A DNA stretch of 45,293 bases from Sulfurovum sp. (lineage in GTDB: Bacteria; Campylobacterota; Campylobacteria; Campylobacterales; Sulfurovaceae). The notes beneath the pieces are model-generated. The model saw only the letters and a program-made list of their open reading frames with translations, was not told where the DNA came from and made no database searches. Location: NCBI GenBank assembly GCA_024762315.1, contig JANTHR010000008.1, positions 1 through 45,293 on the forward strand. Reading direction: 5' to 3'. The position numbers and the translations under genes are program-made. This document shows positions 8,824 through 17,513 of this stretch, one piece after another. Each line of letters begins with the position of its first letter. Position 1 is the first letter of the stretch.

Positions 8824-9204
8824 TTATTGGGCTATTATTCTTTTTCTTTTTGAAAGGTATAAATAGATACTGAATAAAAGCTGGAAAATCAATATTCCGG
8901 TAATATTCGCAAAAACATCATTTAAACTTGCACTACGATGTGGTATGAAATGCTGTATAAGCTCTATAACTATACCGAAAAGAGAAAGGGCAACAACATT
9001 GCGCAGACGATATCCTCTCGTAGCAGATGCCCTGTTTAAGAGTAATGACAAAATAAAAAAAACTGTCGCATGTTCGACTTTGTCATTGAGTTCTACCGGA
9101 TACAAAGAAGAGATATAGTCGTTGGGCATCACAGGATACAGCATTAATAAAGTAGCTATAATAAAAAATATAACTTTATATACGCTTTTGTTTAAAAATT
9201 TCAA
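8824..9204 (-). CDS. VanZ-like family membrane protein
   Basis: 126 residues with four hydrophobic segments. The VanZ-family pattern is visible: a first helix ending MPNDYISS, the charged DKVEHATVFFILSLLL segment with the conserved D-K-x-x-H, and a third helix LFGIVIELIQHFIPHRSASLNDVFANITG with conserved E, Q, R and D-x-x-A-N. VanZ-like proteins are linked to glycopeptide tolerance in Gram-positives, but in Gram-negatives their role is unknown. It follows hemL by ten bases and is probably read through from it. Confidence 0.85.
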   Translation of the reverse strand: MKFLNKSVYKVIFFIIATLLMLYPVMPNDYISSLYPVELNDKVEHATVFFILSLLLNRASATRGYRLRNVVALSLFGIVIELIQHFIPHRSASLNDVFANITGILIFQLLFSIYLYLSKRKRIIAQ

Positions 9205-9214
9205 ATCGTCTCTT

Positions 9215-10507
9215 TTAGTTTTTTATCTCTTCCAGTGTCTCATAGGCTGCCTTTATCGCCGTATCGATCATCTCATCGGTCGTAGCTGTGCAGATAAACC
9301 CCGTCTCGTACGATGAACAGGCAAGATACACACCGCGATCGAGCATCCCTTTATGGAACTTGGCAAACATTTCCGTATCATTCTCACAGGCATCTGCAAA
9401 GTTCTTTACCGGTTTGTCTGAGAAGAAGAAACCGAACATACTTCCTCTTACATCTGTCACCATCGGTACTCCGACAGCATCGGCTGCTTTTTTAAATCCA
9501 TCTACCAGTTTTTTGGCTCTATGACCAAGCTCTACATAGAGAGCAGGATTATTTTTAAGTTTTCTAAGACTTGTCAATCCTGCTGCCATCGCTACAGGAT
9601 TTCCCGAAAGTGTCCCTGCCTGATAGACCGGTCCTTCAGGAGAGAGATGCGCCATGATCTCTCTATTTGCACCAAAAGCACCTACAGGCATCCCCGCACC
9701 GATCACTTTGCCAAGCGTTACCATGTCAGGCTTCACGGCAGTAATGCCCTGAGCCCCTTTAAGTGAGGCCCTGAATCCACTCATTACCTCATCAAATATA
9801 AGTAATGCCCCATGCTTGTCGCAAAGTACTCTCAAGCCCTCCAAAAATGACTCATCAGCAGGCACAAGCCCCATATTCCCGGCGATGGGCTCAATGATCA
9901 CACAGGCGATGTCCCCTTTGGCATCCTTGAAACACTTCTCGACCGATGCCATATCGTTGTAGGTGGCAAGCAGTGTATGTTTCGTAAGGTCAGCCGGCAC
10001 TCCGGGACTGCTCGGACTTCCAAAGGTTGCCAAACCTGAACCTGCCTGGACAAGCAGTGAGTCAGAGTGACCGTGATAACACCCTGTGAATTTTAAGATG
10101 TTGTCTCTGCCTGTCACACCGCGAGCCAGACGGATAGCTGACATGACAGCCTCGGTTCCTGAACTTACAAAACGTACTTTGTCGATGCTGTCGAACATAC
10201 TTACGATCTCTTCTGCCAATTCTGTCTCTACAGTGGTCGGTGCTCCAAAACTAAGCCCTCTTTTGACTGCTTCTATGACTGAAGCCTCTATGTCTGCATC
10301 ACAATGACCAAAGATCAGCGGCCCCCAGCTCTGTACGAAGTCGATATACCTGTTTCCGTCAATATCAAAAAGGTATCCACCCTCTCCTTTTTCAATGAAC
10401 GGCGGTGTTCCTTTCACCCCTGAGAATGCACGCACTGGCGAGTCTACCCCACCCGGTATCACTCTGTATGCTTCTTCGAATGCTGCTATGCTTTTGTCAT
10501 ATGCCAT
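9215..10507 (-). CDS. hemL: Glutamate-1-semialdehyde 2,1-aminomutase
   Basis: PLP enzyme that converts glutamate-1-semialdehyde to 5-aminolevulinate, the C5 route to haem. At 430 residues it has the usual length. Visible marks include [11 protein letters not shown] near the N-terminus, [15 protein letters not shown] (phosphate-binding), the flexible lid [25 protein letters not shown], and the PLP lysine in [16 protein letters not shown]. On the minus strand a TTGTATAAT -10-like box lies just upstream (rc of about 10540-10548). It is divergent from the TonB-like gene and followed by the VanZ-like gene. Haem demand fits the cytochrome and haemoglobin genes further on. Confidence 0.97.
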   Translation of the reverse strand: MAYDKSIAAFEEAYRVIPGGVDSPVRAFSGVKGTPPFIEKGEGGYLFDIDGNRYIDFVQSWGPLIFGHCDADIEASVIEAVKRGLSFGAPTTVETELAEEIVSMFDSIDKVRFVSSGTEAVMSAIRLARGVTGRDNILKFTGCYHGHSDSLLVQAGSGLATFGSPSSPGVPADLTKHTLLATYNDMASVEKCFKDAKGDIACVIIEPIAGNMGLVPADESFLEGLRVLCDKHGALLIFDEVMSGFRASLKGAQGITAVKPDMVTLGKVIGAGMPVGAFGANREIMAHLSPEGPVYQAGTLSGNPVAMAAGLTSLRKLKNNPALYVELGHRAKKLVDGFKKAADAVGVPMVTDVRGSMFGFFFSDKPVKNFADACENDTEMFAKFHKGMLDRGVYLACSSYETGFICTATTDEMIDTAIKAAYETLEEIKN

Positions 10508-10573
10508 ATGGTTAATCCTTGTTATGTATAATTGCGGTGATTATACAATAAAGAGCATAAAGAGGAGAAAATC

Positions 10574-11497
10574 ATCAGAATATTTAAAGCTGCCCTACTC
10601 TCTTTATTGTTGCATTTACTGATAGCATTGCTTTTTATGATCTCTTTTGAGAAAGTGATATTTTCCCCTCCCTCGGGCAAAGAACAGAAGATCACGCTCA
10701 ATCTTGCCCGATTCGTACCGCCTGCTCCTGCTGTAAAGCCTGTGGCTACTCCTTCCATACCAAGATCCAAACCTGTGAAAAACCCCATACCCCAACCTCT
10801 CGTGCAAAAACCTGTTCAGGAAATGCCTACACCTGCATCGACAGCCAGAAGAACACTGTTAGACAATAAAAAACGTTTTTATGTAGAGAAAAAAGAAAAT
10901 GAAGAGAACAATGTTACAAAAGTGATAACAAAGAAGAAGATCTTAAAAAAGATAGTAAAGAAACGGGCTAAAAAGACAGTCAATAAAACGCTTACAAAGA
11001 AAAAAAGAATAGTCAAACATACAAAAAGAAGAAAAAGACAAAAGAGAAAACAACAAAAAAGCTCAAAAGACCCATTGGCCAATGCCCTCATGAATTCAGG
11101 CAGCCCTATGTACCCCATAAGACGTTCAAGCGCTTCGGGCAGCTCTGTCAACAGGATGATCAAACAGCTTTACGGAAAAGAATTTAATGCCTTCACTCCT
11201 GCACAAAAGAAATTCATCAAGGAGAATCTGGGTTCCATCCACCGCATCACCCAACGTACGCTCACAAGGAACGGCTACCCAAGCGTTGCCGTACGCACGC
11301 AGCAGCAGGGCGTTAATATTGTGACCTTCTACCTGCATCCCAATGGTGACATTTCAGGACTCAGACTCAAAAGACGTATGGGCTACGCTGCCCTGGATCA
11401 GAATACTTTGGAGGTGATACGCATCGCCTATAAAGATTACCCGCGCCCCAAAAGTAAAACAAAGATCACTTTTTATGTGAAATATAAGCTGTATTAG
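10574..11497 (+). CDS. TonB-family energy transducer, probable non-AUG start
   Basis: Inner-membrane anchored periplasmic protein that would pass proton-motive force to an outer-membrane receptor. From about 10583: one hydrophobic N-terminal helix, a Pro-rich stretch (PVATPSIPRSKPVKNPIPQPL), a very Lys/Arg-rich spacer, then a TonB C-terminal fold (VTFYLHPNGDISGLRLKRRMGY, ITFYVKYKLY). The first usual start codon in frame is TTG at 10607, inside the hydrophobic helix and without a ribosome site. AGGAG at 10563-10567 instead points to ATC at 10571 or 10574; ATC at 10574 gives a typical cytoplasmic N-terminus (x-R-I-F-K). The start is uncertain. No exbB/exbD pair is adjacent. Confidence 0.8.
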   Translation: MRIFKAALLSLLLHLLIALLFMISFEKVIFSPPSGKEQKITLNLARFVPPAPAVKPVATPSIPRSKPVKNPIPQPLVQKPVQEMPTPASTARRTLLDNKKRFYVEKKENEENNVTKVITKKKILKKIVKKRAKKTVNKTLTKKKRIVKHTKRRKRQKRKQQKSSKDPLANALMNSGSPMYPIRRSSASGSSVNRMIKQLYGKEFNAFTPAQKKFIKENLGSIHRITQRTLTRNGYPSVAVRTQQQGVNIVTFYLHPNGDISGLRLKRRMGYAALDQNTLEVIRIAYKDYPRPKSKTKITFYVKYKLY

Positions 11498-11502
11498 AGT
11501 GA

Positions 11503-12240
11503 TCAGTTTTGAATGAACTGCTGCAAAAAGTCCTTGACTGCTTTCCAGTACCCTTCATGGGACGGATTTTTTTTCCAGAGTGCCTTTGCCCCATGCACAC
11601 CTTTGGAGTGAGGCAGATAATAGGTCTTTCCCTGTGAAGGTATAGCCTTATAGATATTCCACCAGTACTTTTTTTCATTCTTGGCAGAAGTAATGAAGAT
11701 CGGTATGTCCAACTTCCTGACATGCTCTTCTATGAATTTTTTACCTCTTTTTTTATAGTATTCCCCAGGTGAAAAGGCAAGTACTCCAGCTATGTCATTA
11801 TCCATACCGGCAATATAAAGTGCCAACCCTGCAGAGTAGGAACTGCCCCAGAGAATTAATTTCCCCTGACTTAAATGCTTTTTGCTATACGCCAATGAAG
11901 CCTCAATATCAGGAATGGTCGCAAGATATGAAGTGTCAAGACCTTTTTTAAGTGCCATGTCTGATGTTTCATTCGGTACATTGTTCACTGTACCTCCGCT
12001 GCGAAGATCTACCGCCATCACATTAAAGCCCATTCGTTCCAGTGCCGGTGCTATCTCAAGGTATTCGCCTTTACTGTAGCCGGCTTGATGAAGCAACAAA
12101 ATAAAAGGCTTGCTTCTGTTTGCATCACTGTACAGGTACGCCGATATAGGCAAACCGTCTTTGGAAGGAAATGTAATTTTTTTGTAGTCTTGTGCTGTCA
12201 GCAGAGACGTTATGGTAAAAAGAAACAGTAGGTATTTCAT
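11503..12240 (-). CDS. Exported alpha/beta hydrolase (dienelactone-hydrolase-like)
   Basis: 245 residues with a signal peptide (MKYLLFLFTITSLLTA). The mature protein begins with a beta-hairpin strand pair (KITFPSKDGLPISAYLY), then FILLLHQAGYSKGEY (oxyanion region), NVMAVDLRSGG and the nucleophile elbow LWGSSYSAGLAL, in which the usual final Gly of GxSxG is Ser. The C-terminal His is likely in HSKGVHGAK. Related proteins include dienelactone hydrolases and acyl-peptide/acylglycerol esterases; the substrate cannot be read from the sequence. It is convergent with the TonB-like gene and follows the L,D-transpeptidase gene across a palindrome. Confidence 0.82.
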   Translation of the reverse strand: MKYLLFLFTITSLLTAQDYKKITFPSKDGLPISAYLYSDANRSKPFILLLHQAGYSKGEYLEIAPALERMGFNVMAVDLRSGGTVNNVPNETSDMALKKGLDTSYLATIPDIEASLAYSKKHLSQGKLILWGSSYSAGLALYIAGMDNDIAGVLAFSPGEYYKKRGKKFIEEHVRKLDIPIFITSAKNEKKYWWNIYKAIPSQGKTYYLPHSKGVHGAKALWKKNPSHEGYWKAVKDFLQQFIQN

Positions 12241-12292
12241 GGTTTATCCTTTTGTGCATAATGAAATATTCTACCATAATTCTAAATCAACC

Positions 12293-12321
12293 TTTGTTCT
12301 CATGCTTTGCATGGGAACAAA
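12293..12321. repeat. REP-like palindrome
   Basis: TTTGTTCTCATGC at 12293-12305 faces GCATGGGAACAAA at 12309-12321 around a TTT loop, pairing over 13 bases with one G-T. It sits between two minus-strand genes and resembles a second copy at 17176-17203. No T-run follows. Confidence 0.6.
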
Positions 12322-12331
12322 ATCAAAACAC

Positions 12332-13030
12332 TCACCAGATCTTCTTTAACAATCCATCTACAACTCCGACAGTCCCCTGAACCAACAAAGGCTCCTTGCC
12401 TGCATCCAACCATTTAATGATCTGTTTTATTTCATCCTCAGACATCACAGTACACCCTGCCGTAGGTATTTTCTTGATATGTATGAAGATACATGATCCG
12501 GCCCCTTTGACGGCTCCTGCTTCATCTATGTGGTTATGATTTACCACTATCCCGTACTTGTAGTAGTCCTTTGGAAACTTCATATGTTCAAAACTTTTGT
12601 AGTCTGCTTTGATCTTGGTACTGTCTACGATCTTGTTGTAGAACTTGGAGTTGACATCGTCTACACAGTGGTCCGTAGTCCTGTAGACTTGATACGGATA
12701 TTCCACTACAAATGGCTGATACCCAAAAGCCTGTTTAAGCGTAAAAATACCCGCTGGTGCTTTGCCGTCACCCTCTTTTTTAATATATTTCGCATCTTTG
12801 GGGATAGTATGCAGTCCTCTGCCCCAACCCAGACCGTTACGTCCAAGTTTGATGCGAATGGGTTCTCCAACCTTATGCCAACTTCCATCCTCTTTTTCAT
12901 ACCGTTGCAATATACCTTGAGGGGTTGACCAGTCTTTCGTGCTTACTACTAGAAGTTGTTTGGTATCCGGGATCTTTTCTGCTTGAAGTAAACTAAAAGT
13001 CAAAAGCAATCCAAGTAAAATCTTTTTCAT
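12332..13030 (-). CDS. L,D-transpeptidase (YkuD domain)
   Basis: Exported peptidoglycan-remodelling enzyme of the ErfK/YbiS/YcfS/YnhG (YkuD) superfamily, 232 residues with a signal peptide (about 1-17). The catalytic motif is present as His184 ... Cys193 in IHIKKIPTAGCTVM, the classic HxxxxxxTxGC pattern, with a second His in VNHNHID just before. DGKAPAGIFTLKQAFGY is the usual substrate-side strand. This short form without other domains is often called the YafK/YkuD type and may act on 3-3 crosslinks or anchor proteins. The start ATG at 13030 has GAGGAG twelve bases upstream, which is rather far. It is divergent from nhaC. Confidence 0.88.
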   Translation of the reverse strand: MKKILLGLLLTFSLLQAEKIPDTKQLLVVSTKDWSTPQGILQRYEKEDGSWHKVGEPIRIKLGRNGLGWGRGLHTIPKDAKYIKKEGDGKAPAGIFTLKQAFGYQPFVVEYPYQVYRTTDHCVDDVNSKFYNKIVDSTKIKADYKSFEHMKFPKDYYKYGIVVNHNHIDEAGAVKGAGSCIFIHIKKIPTAGCTVMSEDEIKQIIKWLDAGKEPLLVQGTVGVVDGLLKKIW

Positions 13031-13034
13031 CTTT

Positions 13035-13042
13035 GGTATAAT
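13035..13042 (+). promoter_or_regulatory. Extended -10 box for nhaC
   Basis: TGGTATAAT covers 13034-13042, with hexamer TATAAT at 13037-13042. It ends six bases before the nhaC ATG (13049), so transcription should start at or next to the start codon. No ribosome-binding site exists for nhaC; the only purine-rich signal, on the other strand, serves the divergent L,D-transpeptidase. Confidence 0.55.
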
Positions 13043-13048
13043 CTCCTC

Positions 13049-14428
13049 ATGGAATATGGAATAATCTCAATAGCGATACCGCTGCTCACGATCTTTTTGG
13101 CTATTATAACAAAAGATGTCATTGTTTCCCTCTTAGGTGGTATCTATGCAGGGCTGCTTGTTACCAACGGCTATGACCCTCTTGCTGCTTTTACAGCTCT
13201 TTTTGACGGGATCATCACACTTTTAGCTGAAGGGTGGATAGCGAAAACACTTCTTTTTGCACTGATGATAGGTGCCATTATCAAACTGCTTACTGTCTCG
13301 GGCGCAGTCAACCGTTTTGTCAGCTACCTGAGTACAAAGGCTCAGAAGATAGACTCACCCAAAGGTGCTATGCTTTTAGCGTATGTCATCGGTGTGGTCA
13401 TCTTTATAGAATCATCTATCACATCGCTTGTAGCAGGTACTGTAGCCAAACCCCTTTGTGACAAGAATGGCGTCAGTAGAGAGAAACTCGCTTACATCTG
13501 CGACTCTACCTCTGCCCCCATCTGTTCACTCATTCCTTTGAATGCCTGGGGTGCGCTTCTTTTAGGACTCATTGTCACTGCCATCGATAGCAATGTCATC
13601 AAGGGGGATGGTGTCTCCCTGCTCATCGCTTCCATCCCTTACAACTTCTATTCACTCTTTACTTTAGCTATCGTACTGGCTGTTATATTTTTAAATATCA
13701 ATATAGGCCCCATGAAAGATGCCATCCCTCACAGTTACCATGCAGATCACATAAAACACGAAGGACACGCTACCCCATTCCCTATGTTGCTGCCGATTGT
13801 GGTGATGGTCATCTCTGTACCGGCAGGACTCTACCTTACCGGGAAAGGAGACATCTTCAAGGGCTCCGGTTCTACCTCGGTCTACTATGCGGTCATCGTT
13901 ACCCTGCTCTTTATGTACGCATACTATGTCAGTACTAATATGCTTTCTCACAAGAAGTACTTTAAAGCTGTCTATGAAGGCTTGGGAGAGATGATACCTA
14001 TTGTGCTCATACTTCTTTTTGCCATCTTCATCGGAAAGGTCATCGGTGACCTTGGTACAGCCCAATACCTGGCCCATCTGCTCTCGGGGAATATCTCTCC
14101 TGTATTGATGCCTCTACTCATCTTCATTGTAGCAAGCATCACAGCATTTTCTACAGGTACCAGTTGGGGAACCTTCTCCATCATGATGCCTATAGGTCTT
14201 GCTTTAGGTGCATCTATGGGCTTGGACATCCCTCTGGTCATCGCAGCGGTCATCAGCGGAGGTATCTTCGGAGACCACGCCTCCCCCATTTCTGACACCA
14301 CCATCATCTCCTCCATGGCAGCAGGCTGTGACCATGTGGAGCATGTAAGGACGCAGTTACCGTATGCTTTGATCGGTGGGGCTTTAGCTTCGGTGGCGTT
14401 TTTGGTTTCGGGATGGGTTACAGCATGA
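13049..14428 (+). CDS. Na+/H+ antiporter NhaC family
   Basis: Polytopic membrane protein of 459 residues with about 11-12 hydrophobic segments. The family marks are visible: FIESSITSLVAGTVAKPL, the acidic-serine stretch YICDSTSAPICSLIPLNAWGA, FSTGTSWGTFSIMMPIGLALG and the C-terminal GGIFGDHASPISDTTIISSMAAG, all shared by NhaC and Na+/lactate-malate relatives. It would exchange cytosolic sodium (or an organic anion) for protons. A TATAAT box six bases before the ATG suggests a leaderless transcript. A proton-pumping P-type ATPase follows downstream. NhaC is the best label, but MleN-type antiport is possible. Confidence 0.9.
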   Translation: MEYGIISIAIPLLTIFLAIITKDVIVSLLGGIYAGLLVTNGYDPLAAFTALFDGIITLLAEGWIAKTLLFALMIGAIIKLLTVSGAVNRFVSYLSTKAQKIDSPKGAMLLAYVIGVVIFIESSITSLVAGTVAKPLCDKNGVSREKLAYICDSTSAPICSLIPLNAWGALLLGLIVTAIDSNVIKGDGVSLLIASIPYNFYSLFTLAIVLAVIFLNINIGPMKDAIPHSYHADHIKHEGHATPFPMLLPIVVMVISVPAGLYLTGKGDIFKGSGSTSVYYAVIVTLLFMYAYYVSTNMLSHKKYFKAVYEGLGEMIPIVLILLFAIFIGKVIGDLGTAQYLAHLLSGNISPVLMPLLIFIVASITAFSTGTSWGTFSIMMPIGLALGASMGLDIPLVIAAVISGGIFGDHASPISDTTIISSMAAGCDHVEHVRTQLPYALIGGALASVAFLVSGWVTA

Positions 14429-14473
14429 TGGATATTTTTGTATCCTGTTAGTACATAGAAAAGCTTGGTACTG

Positions 14474-14563
14474 ATGGTTAAAAAAATAATGGATAGAATC
14501 CTACAAGAACAACTTAAAAATCCAAGAATTAAAACTATATTAAAAATTGAAAGATGGTTATAA
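14474..14563 (+). CDS. Possible small ORF / leader peptide before the P-type ATPase
   Basis: 29 codons (MVKKIMDRILQEQ...IERWL) ending in TAA that abuts the ATG of the ATPase gene. The peptide is basic and amphipathic. It has no clear ribosome site and no known family that I can name. It may be a translated leader, a remnant brought in with the ATPase, or chance. The tight junction with the ATPase start is the only positive argument. Confidence 0.3.
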   Translation: MVKKIMDRILQEQLKNPRIKTILKIERWL

Positions 14564-17146
14564 ATGCAAACTAATTTAAAAGGTCTAACCTCACAAGAGG
14601 TCAATGAGAAACTAGAACAATATGGCTATAATGAGTTAACACAGAAAGAAGAAAACTGGATAATTCGTTTATTTAAACGATTTTGGGGACCGATCCCCTG
14701 GATGATTGAAGTAGCTGCCATTTTATCTTATTATACTGGCAGATATGAAGATCTGACTATCATCCTAATCTTACTGTTTGTAAATGCCTTTGTGGACTTT
14801 TACCAAGAATCAAAAGCTTTAAGTGCAATTGAAGTTTTAAAAAAGAAACTTGCTCATTTTTGTCTTGTTTATAGAGATAACCAATGGATAAAAATTCAAG
14901 CAAAAGAGCTTGTTCCTGATGATATCGTTAAACTTAAAATTGGTGATATAGTTCCTGCTGATGTAAAACTGTTGGATTCGAATAGTGATGATTTTTTACT
15001 GGTAGATCAATCTGCACTTACAGGAGAATCTCTTCCTGTTACTAAAAAATCACAAGATGAGATCTACGCAAATGCAATTATAAAGCAAGGTGAGATGATA
15101 GCCAAAGTTACACAAACTGCTTCAAATACATATTTTGGAAAAACAGTGGGTCTTGTAGCACAAGCACAGCATGAACAGAAAAGTCATTTCCAAAAGATGG
15201 TTATAAATGTCGGAAATTTTTTAATTGCGTTAACTATTGTGATGATAATCCTTATTTTGTCAGTTGGATATTACAGAAATGAATCCATGGACGAATTGCT
15301 TATTTTTTCACTTGTACTCACAATCTCTGCAATTCCGGTTGCAATGCCGGCAGTTCTAACTGTTACTATGGCAATTGGGGCCAGAGCATTAGCAAAAAAA
15401 GAAGCCATTGTAAGTCGCCTTGCTGCTATTGAAGAGCTTGCAGGGATGGATATATTATGTTCAGATAAAACAGGAACGCTTACAAAAAATGAGATGACAC
15501 TTTCTGAGCCATTTACTCTAAACGGATTTGGTGGGAATGATCTCTACTATTATGCATCACTTGCTAGCAAAAAAGAGAATAATGATCCTATAGAAGAACC
15601 GATATTTAAATATATTCAAGAGCATAAATTAGATAATAAACTAGATGATTTAAAACTTTTACAATTTATCCCTTTCGATCCTGTAAGAAAGCAGACAGAA
15701 GTTATTTATGAAACTTCAGATGGCTCCATAAATGTTATCAAGGGTGCACCACAGGTTATATTGTCACTGAGTGACATATCCAAACAAACAAGAGAAACCA
15801 TAGAGAAGCAAATCCATACCTATGCTTCAAAAGGATTTAGAGCACTTGGAGTTGCCTTTAAACACGGTGAGGAGGAAAAATATACTTTTGTCGGAATTTT
15901 ACCGCTATATGACCCACCAAGGGATGATTCCAAAGAAGCTATATATGAAGCAAAATCAAAAGGTATCATGGTAAAAATGGTAACAGGAGACAATATAGCT
16001 GTGGCAAACTATATCTCTTCTGTTTTAAATATTGGTGAGGATATTCAAAATATACGGGATCTTAAAGGTGAAGATACAAAAGAATATGTATATCTCACAA
16101 GAATTTTAGCAAAATCATTTGCAAAAGTTTTTAAACCGGAACTATCAGAGAGAAAAATAGAAAATTTAACGCAAGAAGTTGTAAATGATGTAAAAAATGA
16201 GTTATATCAGCATCCGTTACCATCTGGAACCATTAAAAAACATGAATCTGAGATCATCTCTTTGATTGAGAAAGCAGATGGATTTGCAGAAGTTTTTCCT
16301 GAAGATAAATACTTTATAGTCAATGAACTACAAAAAGAAAATCATATTGTAGGGATGACAGGAGATGGGGTTAATGATGCTCCAGCACTTAAAAAAGCTG
16401 ATTGCGGGATTGCTGTAAGCAGAGCTACAGATGCAGCAAGGGCAGCAGCAGACATAGTGCTTATGGCACCTGGATTAAATGTAATCGTTGATGCGATTGA
16501 ACAGGCAAGAATAACTTTTGAAAGAATGAAAAGTTATACTATATTTAGAATTGCAGAGACTATCCGTATTATAGTATTTATGACATTAGCCATCGTTGTA
16601 TTTCAATTTTATCCTGTGACTGCACTTATGATAATAGTTTTAGCATTATTAAATGATATACCGATTCTAGCCATTGCTTATGATAATACAAAAGTAAATG
16701 TAAAACCTGTAAGATGGGATATAAAAGAGATACTTGTATTATCTTCTTGGCTTGGGTTTGCAGGAGTACTGTCATCTTTTGGTATCTTTGCTTTTATGAT
16801 GTATTATATGAAATTGCCATTGGAGTTCGTTCAGTCTATATTTTTTGTCAAACTTGTAGTTGCCGGACATGGTACTATTTTTAATACTCGTACAGATGAC
16901 TGGTTCTTTAAACAACCCCGACCATCTTTAATATTATTGGGAGCCTCGCTAGTAAGTGCCATAATAGGTACCCTTATTGGAGTTTATGGCTTTAATTTAA
17001 TTGCACCTATTGGCTGGGAATGGGCTTTGGGTATATGGCTTTATGCTGTGGTTTGGTTTTTATTCAATGATGCTGTCAAGATATTGGTATTAAATTATTA
17101 CCGTAAGAAGACAAGAGGTGCAAAACAAAAGAAAAATCTCAAATAG
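14564..17146 (+). CDS. P3A-type proton-pumping ATPase
   Basis: Plasma-membrane H+-ATPase of P-type subfamily 3A, 860 residues, related to plant/fungal AHA/Pma1 and archaeal pumps. It uses ATP to expel protons. I see an N-terminal GLTSQEVNEKLEQYGYNEL actuator lead, TGES at 153-156, phosphorylation Asp301 in DKTGTLT, KGAPQVILSL in the nucleotide domain, TGDGVND at 599-605, and Asn697-Asp698 in the M6 motif LLNDIPILAIAYDN that is typical of P3A pumps. About ten membrane segments are expected. Base composition is clearly more AT-rich than nhaC and lpxB on either side. It starts right after a 29-codon ORF and lies beside a ruined toxin-antitoxin locus, so lateral acquisition is likely. Confidence 0.93.
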   Translation: MQTNLKGLTSQEVNEKLEQYGYNELTQKEENWIIRLFKRFWGPIPWMIEVAAILSYYTGRYEDLTIILILLFVNAFVDFYQESKALSAIEVLKKKLAHFCLVYRDNQWIKIQAKELVPDDIVKLKIGDIVPADVKLLDSNSDDFLLVDQSALTGESLPVTKKSQDEIYANAIIKQGEMIAKVTQTASNTYFGKTVGLVAQAQHEQKSHFQKMVINVGNFLIALTIVMIILILSVGYYRNESMDELLIFSLVLTISAIPVAMPAVLTVTMAIGARALAKKEAIVSRLAAIEELAGMDILCSDKTGTLTKNEMTLSEPFTLNGFGGNDLYYYASLASKKENNDPIEEPIFKYIQEHKLDNKLDDLKLLQFIPFDPVRKQTEVIYETSDGSINVIKGAPQVILSLSDISKQTRETIEKQIHTYASKGFRALGVAFKHGEEEKYTFVGILPLYDPPRDDSKEAIYEAKSKGIMVKMVTGDNIAVANYISSVLNIGEDIQNIRDLKGEDTKEYVYLTRILAKSFAKVFKPELSERKIENLTQEVVNDVKNELYQHPLPSGTIKKHESEIISLIEKADGFAEVFPEDKYFIVNELQKENHIVGMTGDGVNDAPALKKADCGIAVSRATDAARAAADIVLMAPGLNVIVDAIEQARITFERMKSYTIFRIAETIRIIVFMTLAIVVFQFYPVTALMIIVLALLNDIPILAIAYDNTKVNVKPVRWDIKEILVLSSWLGFAGVLSSFGIFAFMMYYMKLPLEFVQSIFFVKLVVAGHGTIFNTRTDDWFFKQPRPSLILLGASLVSAIIGTLIGVYGFNLIAPIGWEWALGIWLYAVVWFLFNDAVKILVLNYYRKKTRGAKQKKNLK

Positions 17147-17175
17147 AAAATGTGGTGGATTCCATTAAGAAGTAT

Positions 17176-17203
17176 GCATCGCCACGCAGAGCATGGGAAC
17201 GAG
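17176..17203. repeat. REP-like palindrome
   Basis: GCATCGCCACGC (17176-17187) AGA GCATGGGAACGAG (17191-17203) forms an imperfect hairpin of the common CCCACGCAGAGCGTGGG class. It resembles the element at 12293-12321 and sits between the ATPase gene and the toxin-antitoxin relic. Confidence 0.55.
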
Positions 17204-17261
17204 ATCTATACTTGTATTTGTATGTGATTTGGTTGATAAATAGATTATACGAAGGACAAAT

Positions 17262-17513
17262 ATGAAAACACAAACAACCATAAGAGTAGAAGAGACCAAC
17301 TACCGTAAAGCAAAAGAGATACTAGGCCAGAGGGGTATGAGTTATTCTCAAGGTATTGGGGTATTTAACAGTATGGTCGTCATAAACAAAGGTCTTGCGT
17401 TTTAAATGAATACACCTAATAGTGATACAGAAAAAGCATTTATTGAGCTCAATGAACGTAAGGGTAAAACATTCTCCAATGTAGATGCTCTTTTGGATGA
17501 ACTCGATAGTTCA
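17262..17513 (+). pseudogene. RelB/DinJ-type antitoxin gene broken by an in-frame stop
   Basis: Reading from ATG 17262 gives a RelB/DinJ-like N-terminus: TTIRVEETNYRKAKEILGQRGMSYSQGIGVF...NKGLAF. A TAA at 17403-17405 interrupts it, and the same frame then continues as MNTPNSDTEKAFIELNERKG...ALLDELD, which is the usual antitoxin C-terminal half. Family members read GLPFE at the break, so a single GAA to TAA change would explain it. GAAGGA lies just upstream of the ATG. No stop separates the antitoxin frame from the toxin start that follows. The second half could be re-initiated at ATG 17406, but it would lack the DNA-binding part. Confidence 0.75.

Noticed and set aside
10879..11163. Minus-strand ORF with very hydrophobic Phe-rich sequence
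   Set aside because: It is the reverse reading of the Lys-rich spacer of the TonB-like gene (AAA/AAG read as TTT/CTT).
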